In this document: positions 1-9,099 of the stretch, piece by piece | Position numbering within the stretch: position 1 is the first letter of the stretch | Layout: each line of letters starts with the position of its first letter | Source of the DNA: Pseudarthrobacter equi | GTDB taxonomy: Bacteria > Actinomycetota > Actinomycetes > Actinomycetales > Micrococcaceae | Direction of reading: 5' to 3' | NCBI RefSeq assembly: GCF_900105535.1 | Contig: NZ_LT629779.1 | Coordinates: forward strand, 1,426,001-1,490,000 | Length of the DNA stretch: 64,000 nucleotides | Program-made: the position numbers and the translations under genes | The notes under the pieces: model-generated | Seen by the model: the letters and a program-made list of their open reading frames with translations, nothing else | Told to the model about the DNA's origin: nothing | Database searches by the model: none

Positions 1-68
1 GGGGACGGTTCCCCAGGCCCTGGTTTACAGCTGCTTCAAACGTAGCAAGAGGGGCCGACAATCAGCGC

Positions 69-794
69 TCAGGCGAGGCGGGCAACGCTCCGGCGGGTGG
101 GGCGGCGGGCCGAGCCATCGGAAAAAAGTTCAGGAGTGGCCTCCTGGATCCGCTGCACGTCCTCGAAGACTCCGCGCAGGTGCAGGCGGAGGCAGCTGTC
201 GGCGTCGGGAACGTCATTGGCTTCGAGGGCATCCACCACAGCGGTGTGCTGCTCAATCAGCGTGGCTACCGGTCGCGTCTCCAGCAGGCTCATCCGGCGG
301 GCCCGGTCAAGGTGCGCCTTGGCGGAGTTGACCGCGCTCCAGGCGGATTCGTGCCCCGCGAGGCGCAGGAGTTCGCGGTGGAAGTCCTCGTCCAGCCGGA
401 AGAATTCCTCGATGTCGCCGCCGGCATCAGCGGCGGACTGGGCGGCAAGGATCTCACGCAGGCCGGCGATCCCGGGCCCGTCCACGATCAGGTCGCGCAG
501 GGACGCGCATTCGATGGCTTCGCGGACAAACTGGGCTTCGGATACCCGGCTGAGGTCCACCAGCGAGACGAAGGAGCCGATCTGCGGGAAGACCTGCACC
601 AGGCCTTCCTCCCGCAGCAGGATCAGGCTCTCGCGGACGGGGGTGCGGCTGACGCCGAGCTCCTGCGCCAGTTCGTTCTCAGACAGGGGCTCGCCAGGGG
701 GCAGCTGCAGCGAGATGATCCGGCGGCGCAGCGTTTCCAGCGTCTGGTCCCTGACCGAAAGCCGGGGCGCTGAGCTTCTCTTGTCCGTTGCCAT
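69..794 (-). CDS. GntR-family regulator with FCD ligand domain
   Basis: A 241-residue DNA-binding repressor or activator of the FadR/FCD class. The winged helix-turn-helix lies at about residues 20-80 (SENELAQELGVSRTPVRES). The all-helical FCD domain follows, with likely metal and ligand residues D135, H139 (DEDFH), H183 (EQHTAVVDAL) and H205. FCD regulators usually sense small organic acids. It is divergent from the transporter at 978, so it probably controls the downstream hexuronate cluster; the effector is an inference. The start is ATG at 794. There is no Shine-Dalgarno, but TAAACT (801-806, minus strand) ends 6 nt before the ATG, so the mRNA is probably leaderless. Confidence 0.93.
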   Translation of the reverse strand: MATDKRSSAPRLSVRDQTLETLRRRIISLQLPPGEPLSENELAQELGVSRTPVRESLILLREEGLVQVFPQIGSFVSLVDLSRVSEAQFVREAIECASLRDLIVDGPGIAGLREILAAQSAADAGGDIEEFFRLDEDFHRELLRLAGHESAWSAVNSAKAHLDRARRMSLLETRPVATLIEQHTAVVDALEANDVPDADSCLRLHLRGVFEDVQRIQEATPELFSDGSARRPTRRSVARLA

Positions 795-850
795 GACCCA
801 AGTTTAGCCTGTTGACACACTAGAATGGTAGTGCTTGTATGGTAGTAGAA
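795..850. promoter_or_regulatory. Divergent promoter/operator between gntR and the uronate operon
   Basis: On the plus strand TTGACA (812-817) is followed after 17 nt by TTGTAT (835-840), a plausible promoter for the 978 transporter. On the minus strand TAAACT (801-806) serves the regulator. Between and over them are an inverted repeat CACTA-n6-TAGTG (818-833) and a direct repeat TGGTAGT (825 and 840), which are candidate GntR contacts. Operator assignment is inference. Confidence 0.5.
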
Positions 851-977
851 ATCGACCCGCTGCCAGTCCACACGTCCTGGTTCCCGGCGGTTCCCTTCCC
901 GCCCCGGCAGCCGTTAACTGCCTCATCCCCAACTGCTTGACCCCCCTTCGAACGCATCGCCTGCAAAGGAGCAACAG

Positions 978-2384
978 ATGACCGAGAGCATTGCGCCCCC
1001 CAACACCAAGAAAGAGTCCCGCTCCACCCGGGACCTGGCCAAGGTAGCCGTGTCCGGGTGGCTGGGAACCGCCATGGAGTTCATGGATTTCCAGCTGTAC
1101 TCCCTGGCCGCGGCCATTGTCTTCAACAAGATCTTCTTCCCGGACGTCAGCCCGGTCATCGGGCTTATCGCCGCCATGGCAACCTACGGCGTGGGCTACG
1201 TGGCCCGCCTGGTGGGCGCCGTTTACTTCGGCCGCATGGGCGACAGGATCGGCCGCAAGAAGGTCCTGTTCATCACCATCGCCCTGATGGGCGCCTCCAC
1301 CACGCTGATCGGCGTGCTGCCCACGTACGCCATGATCGGGATCTGGGCGCCCATCCTGCTGGTGGCCCTGCGCCTCATCCAGGGCTTCGGGGCCGGCGCC
1401 GAAATCGCCGGCGCCACCGTAATGCTGGCTGAATACGCCCCCGCCCGCCGTCGCGGACTGATCTCTTCCCTGGTGAGCCTGGGCACCAACTCGGGAACGC
1501 TCGCAGCTTCTGCCCTCTGGGCCATCCTGGTGGCCGTCCTGTCCGAGGAACAACTGCTGAGCTGGGGCTGGCGCCTTCCGTTCCTGGCCAGTTTCCTGCT
1601 GATGATCTTCGCAGTGTGGATCCGGCGCTCCCTCAAGGAAAGCCCGGTCTTCGAACAGCGCGCCGACGTGGTGGACGGCGTCGCCCTCTCCAAGGACGAA
1701 ATCGCCGGACAGGACGCCAAGCGCGGGGCGGCAGCTGCCGCAGCAACCGGCACCAGCACCATCGAAGCCGCCCTGCACCAGAAGAAGGGCAAGGCCTTCC
1801 TGATTGCCCTGGGCCTGCGCTTCGGCCAGGCAGGCAACTCAGGGCTCATCCAGACGTTCCTCATCGGCTACCTGGCCACGGTGCTGCTCATGGACAAGAC
1901 CATCGGAACCACGGCCATCATGTACGGCTCCATCCTCGGCTTCGTCACCATCCCGGTGATCGGCATCCTCGGTGACCGGTTCGGACGCCGCCCCCTGTAC
2001 CTGGTGCTCAGCTCCCTCACGGCCCTGTTCGCCATCCCCATGATGATGATGGTCACCAGCGGCAACCCGACGCTGGTCATGGTTGCTGTCATCGTCGGCC
2101 TGAACTTGGGCGTGCTGAGCCTGTTCGCGATGGAGAGCGTCACCATGGCGGAGTTCTTCGGTGCCCGCACCCGCTTCACCCAGCTGGCCCTGGCGAAGGA
2201 AATCGGCGGCATCCTCGCCACCGCCATCGGCCCCATCCTCGCCGCCACGCTCACCGCCGTCACCGGCCACTGGTGGCCGCTCGCCGCAATGCTTATCGGC
2301 TACTCGCTTATCACGCTCGTTTCCGCAGCAGTCGGTCCCGAGGTCCGCGGCCGTGACATGGTCCGCCTGGAGGACGCCGTATGA
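978..2384 (+). CDS. MHS-family MFS transporter (metabolite:H+ symporter)
   Basis: A 468-residue, roughly 12-helix permease of the metabolite:H+ symporter branch of the MFS, in the inner membrane. The MFS signature after helix 2 is visible (GRMGDRIGRKKVL) and repeats after helix 8 (GDRFGRRPLYL). A long cytoplasmic loop (about residues 215-270) separates the two halves. The start ATG is preceded by AAAGGAG with good spacing. It overlaps the next gene by ATGA (2381-2384), so it is translationally coupled to it. From its place at the head of the cluster it probably imports the sugar acid degraded by the following genes; the exact substrate cannot be read from sequence. Confidence 0.92.
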   Translation: MTESIAPPNTKKESRSTRDLAKVAVSGWLGTAMEFMDFQLYSLAAAIVFNKIFFPDVSPVIGLIAAMATYGVGYVARLVGAVYFGRMGDRIGRKKVLFITIALMGASTTLIGVLPTYAMIGIWAPILLVALRLIQGFGAGAEIAGATVMLAEYAPARRRGLISSLVSLGTNSGTLAASALWAILVAVLSEEQLLSWGWRLPFLASFLLMIFAVWIRRSLKESPVFEQRADVVDGVALSKDEIAGQDAKRGAAAAAATGTSTIEAALHQKKGKAFLIALGLRFGQAGNSGLIQTFLIGYLATVLLMDKTIGTTAIMYGSILGFVTIPVIGILGDRFGRRPLYLVLSSLTALFAIPMMMMVTSGNPTLVMVAVIVGLNLGVLSLFAMESVTMAEFFGARTRFTQLALAKEIGGILATAIGPILAATLTAVTGHWWPLAAMLIGYSLITLVSAAVGPEVRGRDMVRLEDAV

Positions 2385-3409
2385 AAGCAGTGGTGGTCCA
2401 CGGCGCCAACGACCTCCGCATCGACGAACGTCCCGAGCCGGTGGCCGGTCCCGGAGAAGTAGTGCTCGACGTCGAATGGGGCGGGATTTGCGGATCCGAC
2501 CTTTCGTACTGGCGCCACGGAGCCTCCGGGACGGCGGCGCTGAAGTCACCGCTGGTCCTGGGCCACGAGGTGGCGGGACGGATCGCCCAGCTTGGCGCCG
2601 GCGTCGAGAACCTGGAAATCGGCCAGCCGGTCACGGTGCACCCGGCCGAACTGGTGGGCGACGGCGTCATGCCCGGCCGCCTCAGCGGAAGGACCAACCT
2701 TTACCCGCAGATCCGCTACTTCGGCTCAGCGGCGTTCGATCCGCACACGGACGGCGGCTTCAGCGAGCGGAAGGTTGCCAAGGCATTCCAGGTCCGCCCG
2801 CTTCCCGACGGGGTGGACACCCTCCGCGGGGCGCTGGCCGAACCGCTGGCGGTTGCCATGCACGCGGTCAGCCGGGCAGGAAACCTCGAAGGCCGGGACA
2901 TCCTGGTCAACGGCGCCGGGCCGATCGGGTCGCTCGTAATCGCGGCGGCCAAGTACGCCGGGGCCAGGCACATCATCGCCACGGACATCAACGACGCTTC
3001 GCTGCGGATCGCCAAGGCGATGGGCGCCGACGACGTCCTGAACGTCTCCGGCAACGCCCTTCCGGCCGATGTGGAGCTCGTGTTCGAGGCCACCGGAATC
3101 CCGGCGGTGCTGGGCGGCGTCCTCCGCGCCACCGCCCGCGGCGGCACCATCGTGCAGGTGGGCAACCTGCCCGGAACGGCCGCCGCCGCTGCCCTGGGGG
3201 ACCTGGTCACCCGGGAAATCACGTGGATCGGCTCCTACCGGTTCGTTGACGAGATCACTGACGCCCTGCACGCTATGGCGAACGGCCTGGATGTCTCCCC
3301 GGTCATCACGCACAAGTTCGGCATCGATGACGCCGCCGAAGCCATGCGGACCGCCGTGGATCCTGCCGCGGACAGCAGCAAGGTCATGCTCCGCCTCAGC
3401 GGATCCTGA
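2381..3409 (+). CDS. L-idonate 5-dehydrogenase-like medium-chain dehydrogenase
   Basis: A 342-residue zinc-type MDR oxidoreductase most like L-idonate 5-dehydrogenases. Catalytic zinc ligands C37 (CGSD) and H62-E63 (GHEVAG) are present, and the Rossmann motif GAGPIGS is intact. The segment that carries four structural-zinc cysteines in many MDR enzymes (about residues 85-115) has none, and C37 is the only cysteine in the N-terminal half, so the structural zinc site is missing. It is coupled to the transporter by a 4-nt overlap. Probable role: NAD(P)-dependent interconversion of a sugar acid and its keto form feeding the KDG route. Substrate is inferred from context. Confidence 0.85.
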   Translation: MKAVVVHGANDLRIDERPEPVAGPGEVVLDVEWGGICGSDLSYWRHGASGTAALKSPLVLGHEVAGRIAQLGAGVENLEIGQPVTVHPAELVGDGVMPGRLSGRTNLYPQIRYFGSAAFDPHTDGGFSERKVAKAFQVRPLPDGVDTLRGALAEPLAVAMHAVSRAGNLEGRDILVNGAGPIGSLVIAAAKYAGARHIIATDINDASLRIAKAMGADDVLNVSGNALPADVELVFEATGIPAVLGGVLRATARGGTIVQVGNLPGTAAAAALGDLVTREITWIGSYRFVDEITDALHAMANGLDVSPVITHKFGIDDAAEAMRTAVDPAADSSKVMLRLSGS

Positions 3410-3425
3410 CCCCTGGCCCAACTGA

Positions 3426-3473
3426 GTAGCAGTAGATGCCGTTATGAGCCTTCAAAGCGACATCTGCTGCGAC
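3426..3473. repeat. REP-like hairpin element, copy 1
   Basis: An imperfect inverted repeat with arms GTAGCAGTAGATG and CATCTGCTGC around the loop TGAGCCTTCAAA. The same design, with almost the same loop, recurs at 7789-7838. Here it sits between the dehydrogenase and mannonate dehydratase genes, inside the presumed operon, so it could attenuate transcription or protect the upstream mRNA. Confidence 0.7.
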
Positions 3474-3510
3474 CTACATTGACCAACCACCCTGAATTGA
3501 AGGACCACCA

Positions 3511-4722
3511 GTGAAGATCACCGACGCACGGGTTGTGGTTTCGTCGCCCGGACGGAATTACGTGACGCTCGTTATTGAAACCGAGGACGGCATCACCGGC
3601 ATCGGCGATGCGACCCTCAACGGCCGCGAACTGGCGGTCGCCTCCTACCTCAGCGAGCACCTCTGCCCGCTGCTGATTGGCCGCGACGCCCGCCGCATCG
3701 AGGACGCCTGGCAGTACTTCTACAAGGGGGCTTACTGGCGCCGCGGCCCGGTGACCATGACGGCCATCGCAGCCATCGACGTCGCCCTCTGGGACATCAA
3801 GGGCAAGGCCGCCGGGATGCCGGTGTACGAGCTGCTGGGCGGTGCCGCCCGTGAGGGCGTGATGGTTTACGGCCACGCCAGCGGGTCAACGCTGGAGGAC
3901 CTCAGCAAGGACTTCCAGCACCACCTGGACCTCGGCTACAAGGCCATCCGCGCCCAGGCCGCCGTGCCGGGCCTGGACAAGACCTACGGCATCGCCCCGG
4001 TGGACGGAAAGCTGTACGAACCCGCCAGCGGCAACGTCCCGCAGGAAGACACTTGGGAAACCACGTCCTACCTGGACTTCGCACCCAAGATGATGGCCCA
4101 CGTCCGCGAACAGTTCGGCTACGGCGTCCACGTGCTGCACGACGTCCACCACCGCCTGACACCCATCGAAGCGGGCCGGCTGGGCGCCTCGCTGGAAGAG
4201 TACCGGCCGTTCTGGATCGAGGACCCGACGCCGGCCGAGGACCAGTCCGCGTTCCGGCTGATCCGCCAGCACACCACCACGCCCATCGCGGTAGGGGAGG
4301 TGTTCAACTCGATCTGGGACTGCCAGCAGCTCATCACCGAGCGCTTGATCGACTACATCCGCACCTCCGTCTCGCACGCCGGCGGCATCACGCACCTGCG
4401 CCGCATCTTCTCCCTCGCAGACCTCTACGGCGTCCGCTCCGGCTCGCACGGCGCCGGCGACCTCTCGCCGGTGTCCTTCGCCGCAGCCCTGCACGTGGAC
4501 ATGTCCATCCCCAACTTCGGGGTCCAGGAATACATGGGCCACCGCGACCCCGCCAACGAGGTTTTCAGCACCTCCTACGCCTTCGCGGACGGCTACATGC
4601 ACCCCGGGGACGCCGCCGGCCTCGGCGTAGAGTTCAACGAGGAAGCCGCCGCACGCTTCCCCTTCGACCCCAAATACCTGCCGGTGAACCGGCGCCTCGA
4701 CGGATCGGTGCATGACTGGTGA
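3511..4722 (+). CDS. manD: D-mannonate dehydratase family (ManD/RspA, enolase superfamily)
   Basis: A 403-residue enolase-superfamily dehydratase; the family turns D-mannonate (or D-gluconate) into 2-keto-3-deoxy-D-gluconate. The diagnostic [10 protein letters not shown] block supplies metal ligand D211 and H213. The other metal ligands are E237 (WIEDP) and E263 (VGEVF), with H313 in [10 protein letters not shown] as catalytic base region and R148 and Y159 in the capping loop. The start is GTG at 3511 behind AAGGA. It overlaps the kinase by GTGA (4719-4722). Members vary from efficient mannonate-specific enzymes to slow, promiscuous ones; the neighbouring KDG kinase, aldolase and fructuronate-reductase-like gene favour a true hexuronate role. 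Confidence 0.93.
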   Translation: MKITDARVVVSSPGRNYVTLVIETEDGITGIGDATLNGRELAVASYLSEHLCPLLIGRDARRIEDAWQYFYKGAYWRRGPVTMTAIAAIDVALWDIKGKAAGMPVYELLGGAAREGVMVYGHASGSTLEDLSKDFQHHLDLGYKAIRAQAAVPGLDKTYGIAPVDGKLYEPASGNVPQEDTWETTSYLDFAPKMMAHVREQFGYGVHVLHDVHHRLTPIEAGRLGASLEEYRPFWIEDPTPAEDQSAFRLIRQHTTTPIAVGEVFNSIWDCQQLITERLIDYIRTSVSHAGGITHLRRIFSLADLYGVRSGSHGAGDLSPVSFAAALHVDMSIPNFGVQEYMGHRDPANEVFSTSYAFADGYMHPGDAAGLGVEFNEEAAARFPFDPKYLPVNRRLDGSVHDW

Positions 4723-5681
4723 ACGGCATTTCCAACGCTTTCGATGTGGTGGTGATGGGGGAGATCCTCGTTGAGGTCGCCACCGACCAGCCGTTCGGCC
4801 ACGGCGTTCCGGCGCAGCTGGGGATCTCCGGCGACGCCCTCAACGTCGCCGCCGCCGCAGCGTCGGCCGGTGCCACGGTGGGTCTGCTGGCAGTCCTCAC
4901 CGATGACGACCTGGGCCAGGCCATCGCCGCCAGGATCGCCGAACTGGGCATTTTCACCGACCTCCTGACATTCCGCAGGGGACAGCAGGGCGTCTACCTG
5001 GTACACAGCGACCCCGACGGCGAACGCGAGTTCTCCTACGCCCGCACCGGCAGCGTCGGGTCCACACTGGGCCCGGACGACGTCGACCCCGCAGTCTTCG
5101 CCGCGGCAGGGGCCGTAGTGGCGGGCGGCATTGCCTGCGCCGTTTCCGCGACGTCCCGCGCCGCCGTCGTCAAAGCCGCCTCACTCGCCAAGCGGTTTGT
5201 TTACGATCCGAACTACCGGCCCCGCCTCACCACAGTGGAAAGCGCGACGGCGGCACTCACCGAACTGGCGCCGCAGGCCTTCCTGGTCACGCCGTCCTAC
5301 CCCGGCGAAACGGGTGCGCTGCTGGGGGTTTCCTCGGCGGAACACGCCGCCGCAAGGCTCCGGGCCCTCGGCACCGGCAACGTGGCCGTCACCTGCGGTG
5401 CGAAGGGCGTCCAGCTCGAATCCGACGCCGTCTCGGCCTGGGTTCCTGCCATTCCCGCGCCCGCAGTGGTGGACCAGACCGGCGCCGGCGACGCGTTCGT
5501 GGGCACCCTGACCGCACGCCTTGTTTTGGGCGATGATTTCCCGACGGCGGCGCGTTACGGCGCCGCCGCATCCTCCCTCGTGGTGGGCGGCAAGGGCGGC
5601 ACGGGCCTCATTCCCACGTTCGAGCAGACCCGTGCGCATGCCGCCGGCAGCCTGGAAGGAACAGTGCCATCGAACGCCTGA
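4719..5681 (+). CDS. kdgK: 2-keto-3-deoxygluconate kinase-like PfkB sugar kinase
   Basis: A 320-residue ribokinase/PfkB-fold kinase, expected to phosphorylate KDG to KDPG with ATP. The C-terminal PfkB signature DQTGAGDAF (252-260) contains the catalytic base D258; the N-terminal glycine-rich substrate motif is [19 protein letters not shown] (162-170) is typical of KDG kinases and fructokinases. It begins with GTG overlapping the dehydratase stop and ends at 5681, inside the 5' part of the next reading frame. Product of the step before (KDG) and enzyme of the step after (KDPG aldolase) both flank it, which supports KDG as substrate. Confidence 0.9.
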   Translation: MNGISNAFDVVVMGEILVEVATDQPFGHGVPAQLGISGDALNVAAAAASAGATVGLLAVLTDDDLGQAIAARIAELGIFTDLLTFRRGQQGVYLVHSDPDGEREFSYARTGSVGSTLGPDDVDPAVFAAAGAVVAGGIACAVSATSRAAVVKAASLAKRFVYDPNYRPRLTTVESATAALTELAPQAFLVTPSYPGETGALLGVSSAEHAAARLRALGTGNVAVTCGAKGVQLESDAVSAWVPAIPAPAVVDQTGAGDAFVGTLTARLVLGDDFPTAARYGAAASSLVVGGKGGTGLIPTFEQTRAHAAGSLEGTVPSNA

Positions 5682-7156
5682 GCCTCACCGCCCTGGCAAG
5701 CACGGGCCACAAAGTTGCCCTGCAGCGGGACCAGCTGCAGCCAGGAATCGTCCACCTGGGACTCGGTGCCTTCGCCCGTGCCCACACCGCCGTCTTCACC
5801 GAGGACGCCATGCTCGCCGCCAACGATCCGCAGTGGGGGATCGTGGGGGTGACCCAGCGTTCGGACACTGTTGCCCGGCAGCTCGCCCCGCAGGACGGTC
5901 TCTTCACGGTGGCCGAACGCGGCGAGGGCGCCGCTCCGGCACGGATCGTCTCCAGCATCGTCGAAGCCATCTCCGGGCGGGACAACCCGGAACTGGTGGT
6001 GGACCGGATCGGCGCTGCGGCCACGAAAATCGTGACCCTCACCATCACCGAAAAGGGCTATCGGTTCGACGCCCGGACCCGCACCCTGGACCTGGATGAC
6101 CCCGAAATCCAGGCCGACCTCGCCGGAAGGCCGCCGCGCACCGCCGTCGGCCAAATCACGCGGGGGCTGCAGCAGCGGGCCCGCACCGGCGCCGGACCCA
6201 TCACCGTCGTGTCCTGCGACAACCTGCCCGGGAACGGCGAACTGACCGGCACCCTGGTCCGGAACTTCGCCGAGGCCCTGCCCGCCCCGGAAAACGAAAA
6301 CCTGTTGGTCTGGCTTGACGCCAACACCGCCTTCCCCTCCACCATGGTGGACCGCATGGTGCCCGCCACCACCGACGGCGACCTCGCCGCCGTCGGACAC
6401 GAACTGGGCCTGCGAGATGACGCCGCTGTTGTGGCCGAGCCGTTCAGGCAGTGGGTCATCGAGGACACCTTCGCCGCCGGCCGGCCCCGCTGGGAGGACG
6501 CCGGGGCCCTCTTCAGCACCGACGTCGCCGCGTGGGAATCCGCCAAGCTGCGGCTGCTGAACGCCAGCCACTCGATGCTGGCCTACCTCGGCCTGGCCGC
6601 GGGCAAGGAAACCATCGCCGACGCCGTGGGCGTGGACGCGTTCCGCAAGGCCGTCCGGCGCATGATGCTGGAGGAAGCCCTGCCCAGCATCACCCTTCCC
6701 GACGGGCTGGACGGCGGACAGTACTGCGACGAGGTGCTCCGCCGGTTCGCCAACCCCGCCCTCGGCCACACCACCGCAAAGGTGGGCAGCGACGGATCGC
6801 AGAAGGTGGGGCTCCGGCTGCTGACCACCGTCCGGGGAACGCTCGACGCCGGCCGCGTACCGAAGTGGGCCGCCCTCGCCGTCGCCGCCTGGATGCACCA
6901 CGTGGCCACCACCCCGGAAGCGGACCTGAACGATCCGCTGGCAAAGGAACTGCACGCGGCCCTTCCCGCGAGCGAATCCCGCACGGCGGACACCGTGGTG
7001 CCGGCCCTGCTCGGGTTCCGGCCCGTCGTCGAGCCCGCACTGGCCGGGGACGAAGAATTCCGGGACCTTCTCCTGCACTGGTACCGCATCATCGACAACA
7101 ACAAGGCTTCCAACAACGGGCTGGAAAGCCTGGGAAATGAGATCAACCATGGCTGA
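5669..7156 (+). CDS. uxuB: Fructuronate reductase / mannitol dehydrogenase family protein, non-canonical start
   Basis: A polyol/uronate reductase of the mannitol dehydrogenase family (UxuB-like, NAD-dependent interconversion of fructuronate and mannonate). The N-terminal Rossmann motif IVHLGLGAFARAH and the catalytic K-x4-N-x2-H (KLRLLNASH) are both present. The first ATG in frame is 5810, which would remove the Rossmann motif. Homology runs upstream to about 5669, yet the frame has no ATG, GTG or TTG back to the stop at 5534. AAGGA (5656-5660) sits 8 nt before an ATC at 5669, chosen here as the tentative start; CTG at 5678 is the alternative. It overlaps the kinase gene in the -1 frame. Function is sure at family level; the start is not. 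Confidence 0.85.
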   Translation: MERLSLTALASTGHKVALQRDQLQPGIVHLGLGAFARAHTAVFTEDAMLAANDPQWGIVGVTQRSDTVARQLAPQDGLFTVAERGEGAAPARIVSSIVEAISGRDNPELVVDRIGAAATKIVTLTITEKGYRFDARTRTLDLDDPEIQADLAGRPPRTAVGQITRGLQQRARTGAGPITVVSCDNLPGNGELTGTLVRNFAEALPAPENENLLVWLDANTAFPSTMVDRMVPATTDGDLAAVGHELGLRDDAAVVAEPFRQWVIEDTFAAGRPRWEDAGALFSTDVAAWESAKLRLLNASHSMLAYLGLAAGKETIADAVGVDAFRKAVRRMMLEEALPSITLPDGLDGGQYCDEVLRRFANPALGHTTAKVGSDGSQKVGLRLLTTVRGTLDAGRVPKWAALAVAAWMHHVATTPEADLNDPLAKELHAALPASESRTADTVVPALLGFRPVVEPALAGDEEFRDLLLHWYRIIDNNKASNNGLESLGNEINHG

Positions 7157-7775
7157 CGCATCCGGCGTCCTCGGCGTTTCACCGGTCATCCCGGTGGTCA
7201 CCATCGACGATCCCCAGGACGCCGTGCCCCTGGCCCGCGCGCTGGTGGACGGCGGCGTGAAGATCATCGAGCTCACCCTCCGGACCGCGTCGGCGCTGAC
7301 CTCGCTGAAGCTGATCGCCGAGGAAGTGCCGGAGATCCTGGTGGGTGCCGGCACCATCCTCACCCCTCAGCAGGCCGACGACGCCGTGGCCGCAGGTGCC
7401 CAGTTCCTGGTCAGCCCCGGGGTCACCTCCGCCCTGCTCACCTCGATGCTGCGACTGGACGTCCCGGTGCTGCCCGGGGTGGCGACGGTGGGTGAGGTCC
7501 TGGCCGTCCTGGAACAGGGGCTGGACACGATGAAGTTCTTCCCTGCGGGCCCCGCCGGGGGCCCGAAATACCTCGCGGCCATCGGCGCGCCCGTGCCGCA
7601 CGTGCAGTTCTGCCCCACCGGCGGCATCAGCCTGGCCACCGCACCGGACTACCTGAAGCTGCCCAACGTGGCCTGCGTGGGCGGCTCATGGCTGACCCCG
7701 GCAGACGCCGTGGCGGCCAAGGACTGGGCCCGCATCACCACCCTGGCGGGCGGAGCAGCAGCCCTCGCCCGCTAA
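7149..7775 (+). CDS. eda: KDPG aldolase (2-dehydro-3-deoxy-phosphogluconate aldolase)
   Basis: A 208-residue class I aldolase splitting KDPG into pyruvate and glyceraldehyde 3-phosphate, the last step of the route. The Schiff-base lysine is K129 (DTMKFFPAG), the catalytic glutamate E41 (IIELTLRT), and the phosphate-binding loop is FCPTGGIS. ATG 7149 overlaps the end of the reductase gene; ATG 7137 in the same frame would add four residues. It closes an operon transporter-dehydrogenase-ManD-KdgK-UxuB-Eda. Confidence 0.93.
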   Translation: MADASGVLGVSPVIPVVTIDDPQDAVPLARALVDGGVKIIELTLRTASALTSLKLIAEEVPEILVGAGTILTPQQADDAVAAGAQFLVSPGVTSALLTSMLRLDVPVLPGVATVGEVLAVLEQGLDTMKFFPAGPAGGPKYLAAIGAPVPHVQFCPTGGISLATAPDYLKLPNVACVGGSWLTPADAVAAKDWARITTLAGGAAALAR

Positions 7776-7788
7776 CCCCCAAAAAGTA

Positions 7789-7838
7789 GGTAGCAGTTGA
7801 CGTCGTTCTGAGCCCTCAAAACGACATCAACTGCTACC
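7789..7838. repeat. REP-like hairpin element, copy 2; likely bidirectional terminator
   Basis: An almost perfect 19-bp stem with arms GGTAGCAGTTGACGTCGTT and AACGACATCAACTGCTACC (one G-T wobble) and the loop CTGAGCCCTCAA. It is the better-paired relative of the element at 3426-3473. It sits between the convergent ends of the aldolase and TerC genes, a position suited to terminating both transcripts. Confidence 0.75.
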
Positions 7839-7862
7839 CAGTTGGGGGGGGAGGGTCGGGGG

Positions 7863-9062
7863 TCAGCCGTTGGCGTCTGCCCGCACCTGGGCTTTGTCGT
7901 GCTCGTCGTGGGCCTTGCGGATCAGGGCCAGGAACTCGGTTTCGTTCCGGACCAGGCGCTTGTACTTCTCCGGGAGCTTGCGGATCTGGTCCTCCTCGCG
8001 GACCATCTTGGCGAAGATCTTGTCCCGCTCCGCCATGTCCGTTTCGTAGTTCAGGTCTACGTACTCGGTGGCGTGCCGCCGCGCTCCGGAGACGGCGTTC
8101 TTGGCCTTGCCCTTGGGGCTGAAGATGGACGCCAGGATGGTGAGTACCAGCACGCCGAGGATCACGCTGAGCGACAATCCGGTGCTGACCTCCACCACGT
8201 TGACGTGCTCGCCGTCGTTGATAAACGGCAGGGTGTTTTCGTGCAGGGCGTGCAGGATGAGCTTGACGCCAATGAAGCCAAGGATCACGGCCAGGCCATA
8301 GGAGAGGAAGATCAGGCGGTCCAGCAGCCCGTCGATCAGGAAGAACAGTTGCCGCAGGCCCATCAGCGAGAACGCGGTGGCGGTGAAGACGATGAACACG
8401 TTCTGGGTCAGGCCGAAGATGGCCGGGATGGAGTCGAGGGCGAACAGGACGTCGGTGCCGCCGATCGCCACCATCACCAGCAGCATGGGCGTCAGGACCC
8501 GCTTGCCGTTCTCCACGGTGAAGAGTTTGTCGCCGTCGTAATGCTCGGACGCCGGCAGGAACTTCTTCGCCAGCCGGACCACGAAACTTTCAGAGTCGTC
8601 GTCGTGGTTGTCGGGCTTGAGCAGGTTACCTGCCGTGATCAGCAGGATCAGCCCGAAGATGTAGAAGACCCACGCGAAGCTGTTGATCAGTGCTGCGCCC
8701 AGGAAAATGAAGGCCGTGCGGGCAATCAGGGAGAACACGATGCCGAACAGCAGCACCTTCTGCTGGTCCGCGCGGGGCACCTTGAAGCTGGCCATGATGA
8801 TCAGGAACACGAACAGGTTGTCCACGGACAGGGCCTTCTCCGTGACGTATCCGGCGAAGTACTCGGTACCCATGGTGGGCCCGCCGAAGAGCAGCACACC
8901 CAGCCCGAACAGCAGTGCGATGCCCACGTAAATCGCGGACCAGATGGACGATTCCTTCAGCGTGGGAGTGTGCGCCTTGCGGACGTGGAAGAAGAAGTCG
9001 AAGGCCAGCAGCCCCACGATTCCCGCGATGGTCAGGGTCCAGACATAAAAAGGAACTTCCAC
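7863..9062 (-). CDS. TerC-family integral membrane protein (no riboswitch)
   Basis: A 399-residue TerC/Alx protein with about nine membrane helices, linked in other bacteria to manganese export and metal homeostasis. Family hallmarks are the acidic helix motifs, including SVDNLFVFL and ALDSIPAIFG. A charged C-terminal tail of about 80 residues (ARRHATEYVDLNYE onward) makes it longer than most members and longer than the second TerC at 48752. Only 37 nt separate it from recQ upstream, so unlike the other TerC it has no room for a yybP-ykoY riboswitch and is probably cotranscribed with recQ. Whether it exports Mn2+ is inference. Confidence 0.9.
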   Translation of the reverse strand: MEVPFYVWTLTIAGIVGLLAFDFFFHVRKAHTPTLKESSIWSAIYVGIALLFGLGVLLFGGPTMGTEYFAGYVTEKALSVDNLFVFLIIMASFKVPRADQQKVLLFGIVFSLIARTAFIFLGAALINSFAWVFYIFGLILLITAGNLLKPDNHDDDSESFVVRLAKKFLPASEHYDGDKLFTVENGKRVLTPMLLVMVAIGGTDVLFALDSIPAIFGLTQNVFIVFTATAFSLMGLRQLFFLIDGLLDRLIFLSYGLAVILGFIGVKLILHALHENTLPFINDGEHVNVVEVSTGLSLSVILGVLVLTILASIFSPKGKAKNAVSGARRHATEYVDLNYETDMAERDKIFAKMVREEDQIRKLPEKYKRLVRNETEFLALIRKAHDEHDKAQVRADANG

Positions 9063-9099
9063 GCGGCGGCCTTTCGTTGGAACGTGTCCCTGAAGCTTA

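Noticed and set aside
1..68. First 68 bases
   Set aside because: No gene or signal that I can support.
5555..7363. 602-codon open frame on the minus strand opposite kdgK-uxuB-eda
   Set aside because: Mirror of high-GC codon bias in real plus-strand genes; composition is low complexity (Gly, Val, Arg) and matches no family.
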